Assembly (NCBI GenBank): GCA_947254645.1
Contig: CAMYDW010000020.1
Coordinates: forward strand, 1 to 28,462
Length of the DNA stretch: 28,462 nucleotides
Reading direction: 5' to 3'
Source of the DNA: an uncultured Peptococcaceae bacterium
Lineage (GTDB): Bacteria > Bacillota > Peptococcia > Peptococcales > Peptococcaceae
The notes under the pieces are model-generated. The model did not search any database. It saw only the letters and a program-made list of their open reading frames with translations, and had not been told where the DNA came from. This document shows, one piece after another, positions 1 through 6,451 of this stretch. The stretch's first letter is position 1, and every line of letters begins with the position of its first letter. Made by a program: the position numbers and the translations under genes.

Positions 1-24
1 GAAATAGCTAAGGAGGTAATGTGA

Positions 25-93
25 ATGAGCGTATATTCATATTTTTTAAATAGATTATGGTTGAAAATACCTTTTTGGTTCATTTTTATATGA
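25..93 (+). CDS. Possible 22-residue leader peptide
   Basis: An AAGGAGG sequence at 10-16 stands eight bases before an ATG at 25. The ATG opens a 22-codon frame ending at TGA 91-93. The peptide is rich in aromatic and aliphatic residues (it contains FLNRLWLKIPFWF). The frame is embraced by an inverted repeat (ATATTCATAT at 33-42, ATATGAATAT at 88-97) and is followed by an intrinsic terminator at 155-196. This layout resembles translation-coupled attenuators of resistance and mobile-element genes. I do not recognise the peptide. It may be a chance frame, since nothing but its ribosome site and position supports it. A second reading, in which bases 1-24 are the last codons of an upstream gene ending at TGA 22-24, is also possible. 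Confidence 0.35.
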   Translation: MSVYSYFLNRLWLKIPFWFIFI

Positions 94-104
94 ATATTTT
101 CTTG

Positions 105-151
105 AACAATTAAATAATCTAATAACAATAAGAGTTAATTTAATTGTTATT
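105..151 (+). promoter_or_regulatory. Alternative hairpins in the leader
   Basis: AACAATTAAAT at 105-115 is perfectly complementary to ATTTAATTGTT at 138-148. AATAACAAT at 121-129 is perfectly complementary to ATTGTTATT at 143-151. The two pairings compete for the same 3' arm, as in an RNA switch that leads into the terminator at 155-196. The complementarities are seen directly; the switching role is inferred. Confidence 0.35.
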
Positions 152-154
152 TTC

Positions 155-196
155 GGAGGACTTTTTACGCCAAAGTGTAGAAGTCCTCCTTTTTTA
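155..196 (+). terminator. Intrinsic terminator upstream of the sigma-like gene
   Basis: GGAGGACTT at 155-163 pairs perfectly with AAGTCCTCC at 181-189, followed directly by a run of Ts. It lies between the short leader frame and the sigma-like gene at 242, so it either ends an upstream transcript or acts as an attenuator for the genes below. Confidence 0.75.
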
Positions 197-241
197 CTTT
201 CAAAAAAACAAAACAGAGAACAGGAAAAGGAGGATAACTAA

Positions 242-657
242 GTGGCTAAGAAAGAATATTACCTTTATGTAAAAGGGAAAGCTGTATCTGTAAGTGAAGA
301 AGCCTACAAAGCTTACTGGAAGATAGCAGAGTATGAAAAGTATCTCGAAAAAAAGATTGGAAAAATAATGTTATATCATTTTTAGCATTGGATTATGACG
401 GACATTTTGTAGATAACATTATAGATGAAAAAATAGACTTAGAAAAAATTGTAGAAGTAAAAATGCAAATTGAAGAACTAAACAAGGCATTAGCTACACT
501 GACAAAAGAAGAACGAGAGTTAATGGAAGCAATCTTTTACAGAGAAGAAAGTCTAAGGTCAATCGGTAAAAAAGAAAGAGTAAGTTATCAAGCAATCGGC
601 AAAAGGAGGGATAAGATTTTAGAAAAACTAAGAGAGATATTAAAAGATAAAATCTAA
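242..657 (+). pseudogene. Sigma-70 region-4-like regulator, split by a -1 frameshift at A7
   Basis: A GTG at 242, eight bases after AAAAGGAGG (225-233), opens a frame starting AKKEYYLYVKGKAVSVSEE that stops at TAG 383-385. Downstream, a frame that continues without interruption to 657 contains a sigma region-4-like part: TLTKEERELMEAIFYREESL followed by a helix-turn-helix (SYQAIGKRRDKILEKLREIL). The two frames join sensibly if the reading moves by -1 in the A7 run at 348-354, giving KKDWKNNVISF-LALDYDGHFVDNI. Similar single-frame sigma-like proteins of about 140 residues occur beside DUF3847 and MobA/MobL genes in clostridial elements. The shift may be a mutation, a read error, or programmed: A_AAA_AAG at 349-355 is in the right phase. 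The distal part could also start on its own at TTG 388, but no good ribosome site precedes it. It probably regulates element genes. Confidence 0.7.
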
Positions 658-669
658 GAGTAGAAAGAG

Positions 670-707
670 AAAGGCTATTTACCCATAAAAAGGTATTTAG
701 CCTTTTT
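670..707 (+). terminator. Intrinsic terminator after the sigma-like gene
   Basis: AAAGGCTA at 670-677 pairs with TAGCCTTT at 698-705, with a short second stem (ACC/GGT) inside. A T run follows at 703-707. It separates the regulator from the DUF3847-type gene. Confidence 0.7.
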
Positions 708-739
708 CAATACAAAACATTAGAACGGAGGAAATGACA

Positions 740-1135
740 ATGAAAGAATTAGATAATGTAATCAGCCAATTAGAAAAAGAAACTAAGAAAAAAGAACAAG
801 CAGAAAATAAGATTAAGTTATTAAAACAGAAAAAAAGCAAACTGAAAAGAAGTGCAGATACAAAAAGAAAAGTAGAGAAAGGTGGAGTATTTGAAAAGTT
901 TGAAAGACAAATAACAGGTGCAGAAGAAAATACAGATAATGATTTAATCTATGCCTTTTTAGACTATGTATTTTCAGATAACAGATATAGAGAAAAATTA
1001 AAGGAACTAACTGAAAAGCATTTAAGCGAAAAGGGAATATCTTTAGAAGAAACTTCAAATACTGAAAATGAAAACAATGGGATAGACGATGAAGAAACTG
1101 AAAAGGACTTGGAAGAATTTGAAGATGAGATATAA
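740..1135 (+). CDS. DUF3847-family mobile-element protein
   Basis: This 131-residue, highly charged protein has a coiled-coil-like, lysine/glutamate-rich N-terminal half (about residues 1-50). The middle (GVFEKFERQITGAEENTDND followed by LIYAFLDYVFSDNRYREKL) resembles DUF3847 proteins, a family of unknown function found just upstream of MobA/MobL relaxases. The C-terminal tail is acidic. An ATG at 734 lies only two bases after GGAGG (727-731), whereas the ATG at 740 has eight-base spacing, so 740 is chosen. A role as an accessory factor in DNA processing or copy control is inferred only from its place before oriT and the relaxase gene. Confidence 0.7.
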   Translation: MKELDNVISQLEKETKKKEQAENKIKLLKQKKSKLKRSADTKRKVEKGGVFEKFERQITGAEENTDNDLIYAFLDYVFSDNRYREKLKELTEKHLSEKGISLEETSNTENENNGIDDEETEKDLEEFEDEI

Positions 1136-1514
1136 GCAATCGGAAAAATTAAATAAGAAAATTAGAGCATAGCAGAGTGAAATCATTTTAACACTTTGTT
1201 TTTTTGTTGATTTGAAAAATCTACAAAAAACAAAGTCCACAGGGGTTAAGGGGGAGTAGCCCCATTGAACAAATAAAAATGCTTTAGCGTTTTTGTTTCC
1301 TTAGCGGAGCGTATAGCTTTCTGAAAGAACGCAAAGCACCGAATGTAGTCGGTGTATCTTTGCGCCCTTTGAAAAAGGGAGCGAAGATACTTCCGACATA
1401 TAGAGATAAGAAAACAGTTAAATAAAATATCGAAAGAAAGCAAATGAGCAGATGAAAGTAAGATAACCTATCTGCTAATTCTAAAAATATTAAAGCAGAA
1501 AGGAGCATACCATA
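1136..1514. other. Intergenic transfer region rich in hairpins
   Basis: This 379-base gap before the relaxase holds no convincing gene. It contains a long imperfect hairpin at 1193-1236 (ACTTTGTTTTTT against AAAAAACAAAGT, with an inner GATTT/AAATC), a G4/C4 hairpin at 1251-1263, a double-stem structure at 1331-1363, a CCCTTT/AAAGGG hairpin just after it, and the relaxase ribosome site at 1500-1505. Its position directly upstream of a mob gene is where MOBQ elements carry oriT. Confidence 0.7.
1331..1381 (+). other. oriT: Candidate origin of transfer (oriT) with MOBQ-like nick core
   Basis: GCAAAG-CACCGA (1331-1342) pairs with TCGGTG (1349-1354) and, after a three-base bulge, with CTTTGC (1358-1363). 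The sequence directly at the end of this stem is TTTGCGCCCTTTG. MOBQ origins such as those of RSF1010 and pIP501/pGO1-type plasmids have an inverted repeat followed by a core ending GTGCGCCCT, with the nick inside it. Here the core is TTGCGCCCTT. A second small hairpin (CCCTTT/AAAGGG) follows. The structure and the cognate MobA/MobL gene downstream agree. The nick position is inferred, not seen. Confidence 0.65.
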
Positions 1515-3155
1515 ATGGAAGCAAAAAGTCTGCATACCCATGTAGATATAGTTAAAAGGTCAAAAGGAGCAAGCGTAATTGCGAAAGCTGCATATAACGC
1601 AAGAGATAAATTGAATGATGAACACTATGGAAAAGTTCATGACTATTCTAAAAAAGAAGACCTCGTATTTTCAAAAATATTTCTGCCGGAACATATCCCA
1701 AAAGAGTTTTCTGATAGAGAATACCTATGGAATAGTGTAGAGAAAATAGAGAAAAGTAAAAACTCTCAGCTTGCAAGAAATTTACTTTTTACACTTCCAA
1801 GAGAATTAAATGAAGAAGATAGGATAAAGCTAATCAGTGAGTTTATAGAAGAAAATTTTACTTCTAAAGGAATGATAGCAGACTGTAATATCCATAATCC
1901 TTTGGCAAGTGATAATGGAGAGCAACCACATGCCCATATCTTACTTACTCTTAGAGAAATTGACGAACATGGAAAATGGAAACCTAAATGCAGAAAAGAA
2001 TATATCCTTGATGAAAACGGGGAAAAGATAAAACTAAAAAGTGGAAACTATAAATCAAGAAAAGTAAATCTAAACGATTGGAACGAACCTGACAAAGCAA
2101 AAGAATGGAGAGAAAACTTTTCTAAAAAGGCAAATGAATATTTAGAGAAAAATGGTATTGACAAAAGAATAGATCCACGCACCTTTGAAGAACAAGGAAG
2201 AGAAGAACTGCCACAAGTTCATTTAGGAACAGCAAGCTACCAGATGGAGAAGAAAGGTATAGCCACAGAAAGAGGAAATCACAACCGAAAAATCATAGCC
2301 TTTAATTTAGAGTTTAAGAAATTAAAAGAAGAACTATCAAAACTGACTTCTTGGATAGGCTCCTTAGTTGGAAAACTTCAAACAAAGTATGATGAATATA
2401 AGCAAGAGAAAAAAGACGAACTGGAGAACAAAGCAGAACTCTTTAACCTTTATGAATACATTTCTATTTATCACGACTTACAGGGAGAAAAAGCAAGAGC
2501 ATTAAAGCCTTATGCAAGCAACAAAAAGATGGCTGCTGACCTTAGACGATTTTCAAAAGCAATCTATTACCTTAGAGATAATAAGCTACAAACCATAGCA
2601 GACTTACAAGAAAAAATAAGTAATCTACAAGCAGAAAATAAGAACATCAATCAACAAGTTAAGGTTAAAAGTAAAAGAATAGAAAACTTAAATAAGTGTT
2701 TTACTTATGCGGACATTATCAAGGACAACAAAGCAACCTATGAGGAATGGAACAATAAAACTCTATTCAAAGATAGCTTTTACAATTCCCATAAAGATGA
2801 AATAGACAAATACAAAAGAGCAAGAAAAATGATTGAACAGTTTACAGGTTCATCAGCAATTAAGAGTAAGGATTGGCAAAAAGAAATGAAAAGCCTTGAA
2901 GTTGAAATTACTAAGCTAAATAAACACTCTCAAGCTATCAAAGAAGAATACGAAAATATTGACCATATCAAATATGTAGTAAAGATAGTCAATGATGATT
3001 ATGGAATAGACCTATCCATTGAGATAGACAAGGCAATCAAGCGAGGAGAAAAGCCGAGTGTAATTGCACAGATTAAAAAGTACCAAGAGCAACAGGAGAA
3101 ATACGAAAAGAAAAAAGAGAAAACAAAAGATTATTATAGAAATGAGGAAAGGTAG
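1515..3155 (+). CDS. mobA: MobA/MobL-family (MOBQ) relaxase
   Basis: This 546-residue protein nicks one strand at oriT and pilots it into the recipient through a helper's secretion system. The N-terminal third is the relaxase fold. Tyr27 in KAAYNARDK is the expected catalytic tyrosine of the MobA/MobL family. His127 (CNIHNP) with His139 and His141 (EQPHAHILLTLRE) gives the three-histidine metal site. From about residue 255 the protein is long, charged and coiled-coil-like, as in several Gram-positive relatives that lack the primase domain of RSF1010 MobA. The start ATG is nine bases after AGGAG at 1501-1505. The candidate oriT lies about 150 bases upstream. No terminator is seen right after it. 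The length and motifs suggest an intact gene. Confidence 0.92.
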   Translation: MEAKSLHTHVDIVKRSKGASVIAKAAYNARDKLNDEHYGKVHDYSKKEDLVFSKIFLPEHIPKEFSDREYLWNSVEKIEKSKNSQLARNLLFTLPRELNEEDRIKLISEFIEENFTSKGMIADCNIHNPLASDNGEQPHAHILLTLREIDEHGKWKPKCRKEYILDENGEKIKLKSGNYKSRKVNLNDWNEPDKAKEWRENFSKKANEYLEKNGIDKRIDPRTFEEQGREELPQVHLGTASYQMEKKGIATERGNHNRKIIAFNLEFKKLKEELSKLTSWIGSLVGKLQTKYDEYKQEKKDELENKAELFNLYEYISIYHDLQGEKARALKPYASNKKMAADLRRFSKAIYYLRDNKLQTIADLQEKISNLQAENKNINQQVKVKSKRIENLNKCFTYADIIKDNKATYEEWNNKTLFKDSFYNSHKDEIDKYKRARKMIEQFTGSSAIKSKDWQKEMKSLEVEITKLNKHSQAIKEEYENIDHIKYVVKIVNDDYGIDLSIEIDKAIKRGEKPSVIAQIKKYQEQQEKYEKKKEKTKDYYRNEER

Positions 3156-3222
3156 GATATTTTAACTTTATAGGTAACTGTCAAGTGGCATATAAAGCCA
3201 ATATAGAAAAAAGGCGTAAAAA

Positions 3223-3231
3223 TGGTATAAT
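3223..3231 (+). promoter_or_regulatory. Extended -10 promoter of the GNAT gene
   Basis: TGGTATAAT is a perfect -10 hexamer (3226-3231) with an upstream TG. There is no convincing -35, as is usual for extended -10 promoters. It lies 45 bases before the GNAT start, which suggests the acetyltransferase has its own transcript. Confidence 0.6.
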
Positions 3232-3275
3232 ATTAGTTAATGTTAACAAATAAATTGCAGTTATGGAGGTAAGTA

Positions 3276-3761
3276 ATGTTGAGATTAAGACCTTATAATA
3301 TAAATGATGCAGATACAATTCTTTCTTGGAGTAAAGATGAAATGTCTTTTTACAAATGGTCTGCTGGTGTTTTGGGAGAATATCCAATAACAAAAGAAAA
3401 ATTTGATTTTGTTAATAATCTAATGGCTTTTACAGCTATTGAAGATGATAATATAATAGGTTTTTTTACAATGAGAAGACCTTTAGAAAACTTTGATGAA
3501 TTGAGGTTTGGTTTCATAGTTGTTGACCCTTCACATCGTGGCAAAGGATATGGGAAGGTAATGCTTCAGTTAGGTTTAAAGTTTGCATTTGAAATCTATG
3601 GAGCAAAAAAGGTTTCATTAAGCGTTTTTGAAAATAATGAACCAGCATATTTATGTTATAAAGCAGTTGGTTTTGATGATGTAATTCTTGATAAAACAGA
3701 AATATATAATGTTTTGGGAAAAGAATGGAAATGTAAAGAATTGATGATTGAAAATAGGTAA
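3276..3761 (+). CDS. GNAT-family N-acetyltransferase (element cargo)
   Basis: This 161-residue single-domain protein transfers an acetyl group from acetyl-CoA to an unknown amine. The acetyl-CoA pyrophosphate loop is clear: VVDPSHRGKGYGK, residues 82-94 (R88-G-K-G-Y-G93). It is followed by the conserved C-terminal part SVFENNEPAYLCYKAVGF at residues 116-133. The overall pattern resembles the RimI/RimL-like branch, whose members acetylate ribosomal protein ends, small molecules or antibiotics; the substrate cannot be named from sequence. GGAGG at 3265-3269 is six bases before the ATG. With its own promoter upstream and a terminator downstream it looks like an independent cargo unit of the element. 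Confidence 0.88.
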   Translation: MLRLRPYNINDADTILSWSKDEMSFYKWSAGVLGEYPITKEKFDFVNNLMAFTAIEDDNIIGFFTMRRPLENFDELRFGFIVVDPSHRGKGYGKVMLQLGLKFAFEIYGAKKVSLSVFENNEPAYLCYKAVGFDDVILDKTEIYNVLGKEWKCKELMIENR

Positions 3762-3805
3762 ATCCAATTTTGTAAATTGAATAATTTAATAACAACTAAC
3801 ACAGG

Positions 3806-3839
3806 AACAGTAAATCAAAAAAAGGTTTACTGTTTTTTC
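3806..3839 (+). terminator. Intrinsic terminator after the GNAT gene
   Basis: AACAGTAAA at 3806-3814 pairs perfectly with TTTACTGTT at 3826-3834, running into TTTTTT. It isolates the cargo gene from the small gene at 3868. Confidence 0.8.
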
Positions 3840-3867
3840 TTTGCCTAAAAAACGAAAAGGAGGACTT

Positions 3868-4032
3868 ATGGAAGAAGAAAAAAGAGAAATAAAAGCACCA
3901 CCTAATAAACAGTTAATTATGGATATTGGAAAGACAAAATACACTGTAAACCTACATTTCAAGCAAGGAACAGGCGAAACATACAAAGATAAAATACTAA
4001 AACTAATTAAGAGGGAAGCAGAAAAGATATAA
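3868..4032 (+). CDS. tnpW: TnpW-type small transposon protein
   Basis: This 54-residue protein has a disordered charged start and then IGKTKYTVNLHFKQGTGE and DKILKLIKREAEKI. That pattern (K-x-Y-T-V-x-x-HF, then T-x-x-DK-I-x-x-LI-x-RE) matches the TnpW family, first described in Tn4451-like elements beside the large serine recombinase TnpX. Its biochemical role is unknown. The ATG at 3868 follows AAAAGGAGG (3856-3863); the TTG at 3841 upstream has no ribosome site. In related elements a recombinase gene usually sits close by. Here the next gene is chromosomal ligA, so the protein is an orphan on this side. Confidence 0.7.
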   Translation: MEEEKREIKAPPNKQLIMDIGKTKYTVNLHFKQGTGETYKDKILKLIKREAEKI

Positions 4033-4060
4033 ATTTATCAAAGAAATTTTATTTATGTCC

Positions 4061-4110
4061 TTGACAAATCTTCCCAAACGGTTTGTTCATAAATGAATTT
4101 GTGATATAAT
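4061..4110 (+). promoter_or_regulatory. Promoter region of the ligA-gatCAB operon
   Basis: TGATATAAT (4102-4110) is an extended -10 with a perfect TATAAT at 4105-4110. A TTTGTT at 4082-4087 gives a poor -35 at 17-base spacing. A consensus TTGACA at 4061-4066 lies too far upstream for this -10 and has only a weak match (TGTTCA) at the right distance, so a second start is possible. Two small palindromes sit between: CAAACGGTTTG at 4075-4085 and TTCATAAATGAA at 4086-4097. Confidence 0.6.
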
Positions 4111-4155
4111 AAAAGATATGTTTTAATGAAATGGCTATAGGTATAGGGTGAAATC

Positions 4156-6165
4156 ATGATGGATGAAAAAAACACAGCACTAGAGCAATATCGACAATTA
4201 GTAGACGAAATCAGAAAAAATGAATATCTTTACTATGTGTTGGATAATCCTGAAATAAGCGATACAACGTATGATGCGATGTATCGACAACTACAAGATT
4301 TAGAAGCAAAATATCCAGAGTTTGTCACAGAGGACTCTCCCACACAACGCGTTGGTGGCGCTGTATCAGAAGGTTTTGAATCGTTCAAGCATCCTATTGC
4401 TTTGCAGAGTCTTGCAAATGCTTTTAACTTTGGTGATTTAAAAGCATTTGATACAAGTATTAGAAAAGATATACATAAATCATTTAATTATTCTGTAGAA
4501 TTTAAAATAGATGGTTTATCTGTTGCGTTATATTATCGGGATGGCGTTTTAAAAGTTGCCGCTACACGTGGAGATGGTAGCAATGGAGAAAATGTCACAA
4601 CTAATGTACGAACGATACGTAGCATTCCTTTAAGGATTCCTGTAAAAGAAGAGGTTATTTTACGTGGTGAAATATACATGCCTAAAACATCTTTTTTTCA
4701 GTTAAATGAAGAAAAAGAAAAATTAGGCGAATCCTTATTTGCCAATCCTCGCAATGCAGCCGCTGGCTCTTTGAGACAATTGGATTCAAAAGTGACTGCT
4801 AAACGTCAGCTAAGAGGTATTTTTTATACTTTGCTAAATGCCAGCACTTTTGATGTGGAAAGCCAAGAAAAAGCGATTTCATTCATTCAATCCATTAATT
4901 TAACGCCTATTCAACACGAAATTTTTAATACAATTGAAGAAGCGTATGAATATTGTATGTACTGGAATGAACATCGCCAATCGTTACCTTATGAAATTGA
5001 TGGCATGGTTATAAAAGTGAATGATTTGGAGATTCAAGCACAATTAGGTGTAAGAGCAAAATCGCCTCGCTGGGCAATTGCATTTAAATTTCCGCCAGAG
5101 CAACAAATAACAAAGTTACACGATATTACATTACAAATTGGTAGAACAGGGGTTGCAACCCCTGTTGGTGAATTAGAACCAGTGTTTATTGCAGGTTCAA
5201 CAATTCGTCGTGCAACATTACATAATAAGGATTTTATTGCTGAAAAAGACATTCGATGCGGTGATACAGTTGTTGTGCAGAAAGCTGGCGATGTTATTCC
5301 GGAAGTAGATCACGTTGTGCTTGAAAAGCGTGAAAATGATGCCAAAGCTTTTGTTTTTCCGAATATCTGTCCAGAATGTGGAAGTGAGCTGGTACAGGTG
5401 GAAGGTGAAGCAGCAATACGTTGCATGAATACGATGGCTTGCCCTGCCCAAATAAGAGCAAAAATGGTACATTTTGTGTCAAAAGATGCAATGGATATCT
5501 CTGGATTAGGTGCTGAAATCATTAATCAGCTTTATCAGCACCAACTTATCCAAGAACTGCCTGATTTATATCATCTCAAAAAAGAGGAACTATTATCCTT
5601 GGAGCGATTTGGTGAAAAATCTACAGATAACTTGTTAAAAGCGATTGAAAAATCAAAAACAACTGAACTATACCGCTTCATTTATGGGTTAGGTATTCCA
5701 CTGGTTGGTCTGGTAACAAGCAAGATATTAGCAAAAAAATTTGCTTCTATAGAAGAATTAATGAATGCCAGTGAGGAAGAATTTCAACGGATAGAGCAAA
5801 TTGGTGGATTAATAGCAAAAGAATTAAGAGCGTTTTTTGTGAATGCTCATAACAAGGCATTGATTCAAAAATTTATTGATAGCGGCTTAGTGCTACAAAA
5901 CAAGCAAACAGTTCAGTCACATGTATTAGAAAACAAAACGCTGGTTCTTACAGGAACATTGCCAAACTATAGTCGTGATGAAATGAAGCAAATCATAGAA
6001 TCACATGGTGGCAAGGTGAGTAGCAGTGTTAGCAAAAAAACAGATTATGTAATTGCTGGAGAAAAATCTGGATCTAAATATGAAAAAGCAATGTCTTTAA
6101 ATATAGAAATTTTATCTGAAGAAGAATTCATAAAATTATTAGGAGGATTACAAGATGCTGACTAA
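4156..6165 (+). CDS. ligA: NAD-dependent DNA ligase LigA
   Basis: LigA seals nicks in replication and repair using NAD+. The 669-residue length is normal for the family. The N-terminal NAD-binding Ia domain has YDAMYRQL near residue 39. The adenylated lysine is Lys117 in EFKIDGLSVALYY. The OB fold follows around residues 315-400. A four-cysteine zinc finger has Cys405, Cys408, Cys423 and Cys429. Helix-hairpin-helix repeats run from about 435 to 580, and a C-terminal BRCT domain lies at about 592-669 (LVLTGTLPNYSRDEMKQIIE). Two ATGs, at 4156 and 4159, both fit the AGGGTG at 4145-4150. It is the first gene of an operon whose next member, gatC, overlaps its end by 11 bases. The mobile element ends just upstream, but the coding region is intact. 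Confidence 0.97.
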   Translation: MMDEKNTALEQYRQLVDEIRKNEYLYYVLDNPEISDTTYDAMYRQLQDLEAKYPEFVTEDSPTQRVGGAVSEGFESFKHPIALQSLANAFNFGDLKAFDTSIRKDIHKSFNYSVEFKIDGLSVALYYRDGVLKVAATRGDGSNGENVTTNVRTIRSIPLRIPVKEEVILRGEIYMPKTSFFQLNEEKEKLGESLFANPRNAAAGSLRQLDSKVTAKRQLRGIFYTLLNASTFDVESQEKAISFIQSINLTPIQHEIFNTIEEAYEYCMYWNEHRQSLPYEIDGMVIKVNDLEIQAQLGVRAKSPRWAIAFKFPPEQQITKLHDITLQIGRTGVATPVGELEPVFIAGSTIRRATLHNKDFIAEKDIRCGDTVVVQKAGDVIPEVDHVVLEKRENDAKAFVFPNICPECGSELVQVEGEAAIRCMNTMACPAQIRAKMVHFVSKDAMDISGLGAEIINQLYQHQLIQELPDLYHLKKEELLSLERFGEKSTDNLLKAIEKSKTTELYRFIYGLGIPLVGLVTSKILAKKFASIEELMNASEEEFQRIEQIGGLIAKELRAFFVNAHNKALIQKFIDSGLVLQNKQTVQSHVLENKTLVLTGTLPNYSRDEMKQIIESHGGKVSSSVSKKTDYVIAGEKSGSKYEKAMSLNIEILSEEEFIKLLGGLQDAD

Positions 6166-6436
6166 AGAAGCCGTAGAACGAGTAGCCCATTTAAGTCGCT
6201 TACAATTCACAGAAGATGAATTAGAAGCGCAATATCAACAGTTGGAATCTATTATTGAAATGATGGATGTTTTAAGTGAGATTGACACCGAAAATATTAC
6301 ACCTCTTAACCATGTTATGGACATTTATAACGTGTTTAGAGTTGATGAGGTGCATGAAAGCATGGAAGTGGAAAAAATTCTTCAAAATGCACCAAGTGAA
6401 TCAGAAAACATGTTTCAAGTGCCGAAAATTGTTTAA
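6155..6436 (+). CDS. gatC: Asp/Glu-tRNA amidotransferase subunit GatC
   Basis: GatC is the small belt-like subunit of GatCAB, which converts misacylated Glu-tRNA(Gln) and Asp-tRNA(Asn) to the correct amide forms. The 93 residues show the family pattern: VERVAHLSRLQFTEDEL near the start and ITPLNHVMDIYNVFRVDEV near residues 48-66, ending in FQVPKIV. AGGAGG at 6140-6145 precedes the ATG by nine bases and lies inside ligA, so translation is likely coupled. Confidence 0.95.
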   Translation: MLTKEAVERVAHLSRLQFTEDELEAQYQQLESIIEMMDVLSEIDTENITPLNHVMDIYNVFRVDEVHESMEVEKILQNAPSESENMFQVPKIV

Positions 6437-6451
6437 AAGGGGTGAATCAAG

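Larger units (their letters stand above)
1..4050. mobile_element. Right part of an integrated mobilizable element (MOBQ type)
   Basis: The stretch from the left edge to shortly before ligA carries only accessory genes: a sigma-like regulator, a DUF3847-type protein, a MobA/MobL relaxase with an oriT-like region, a GNAT acetyltransferase and a TnpW-type protein. Its arginine codons are almost all AGA and its base composition is more AT-rich than the ligA-gat genes that follow, which also use CGT and CGA. This gene set is known from small mobilizable elements of clostridia and related Firmicutes, which borrow the transfer machinery of a helper. The left end lies outside the window. The right end is inferred to fall between the TnpW stop (4032) and the ligA promoter (about 4100). 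No integrase or serine recombinase is seen here, so it is either to the left of the window or lost. Confidence 0.8.

Noticed and set aside
813..1240. Leucine/phenylalanine-rich frames on the minus strand opposite the DUF3847-type gene
   Set aside because: They are antisense shadows of a lysine/glutamate-rich gene and lack ribosome sites.
5034..5522. Several minus-strand frames within ligA, one with many cysteines and histidines
   Set aside because: They mirror conserved LigA codons, including the zinc-finger region, and have no start signals.
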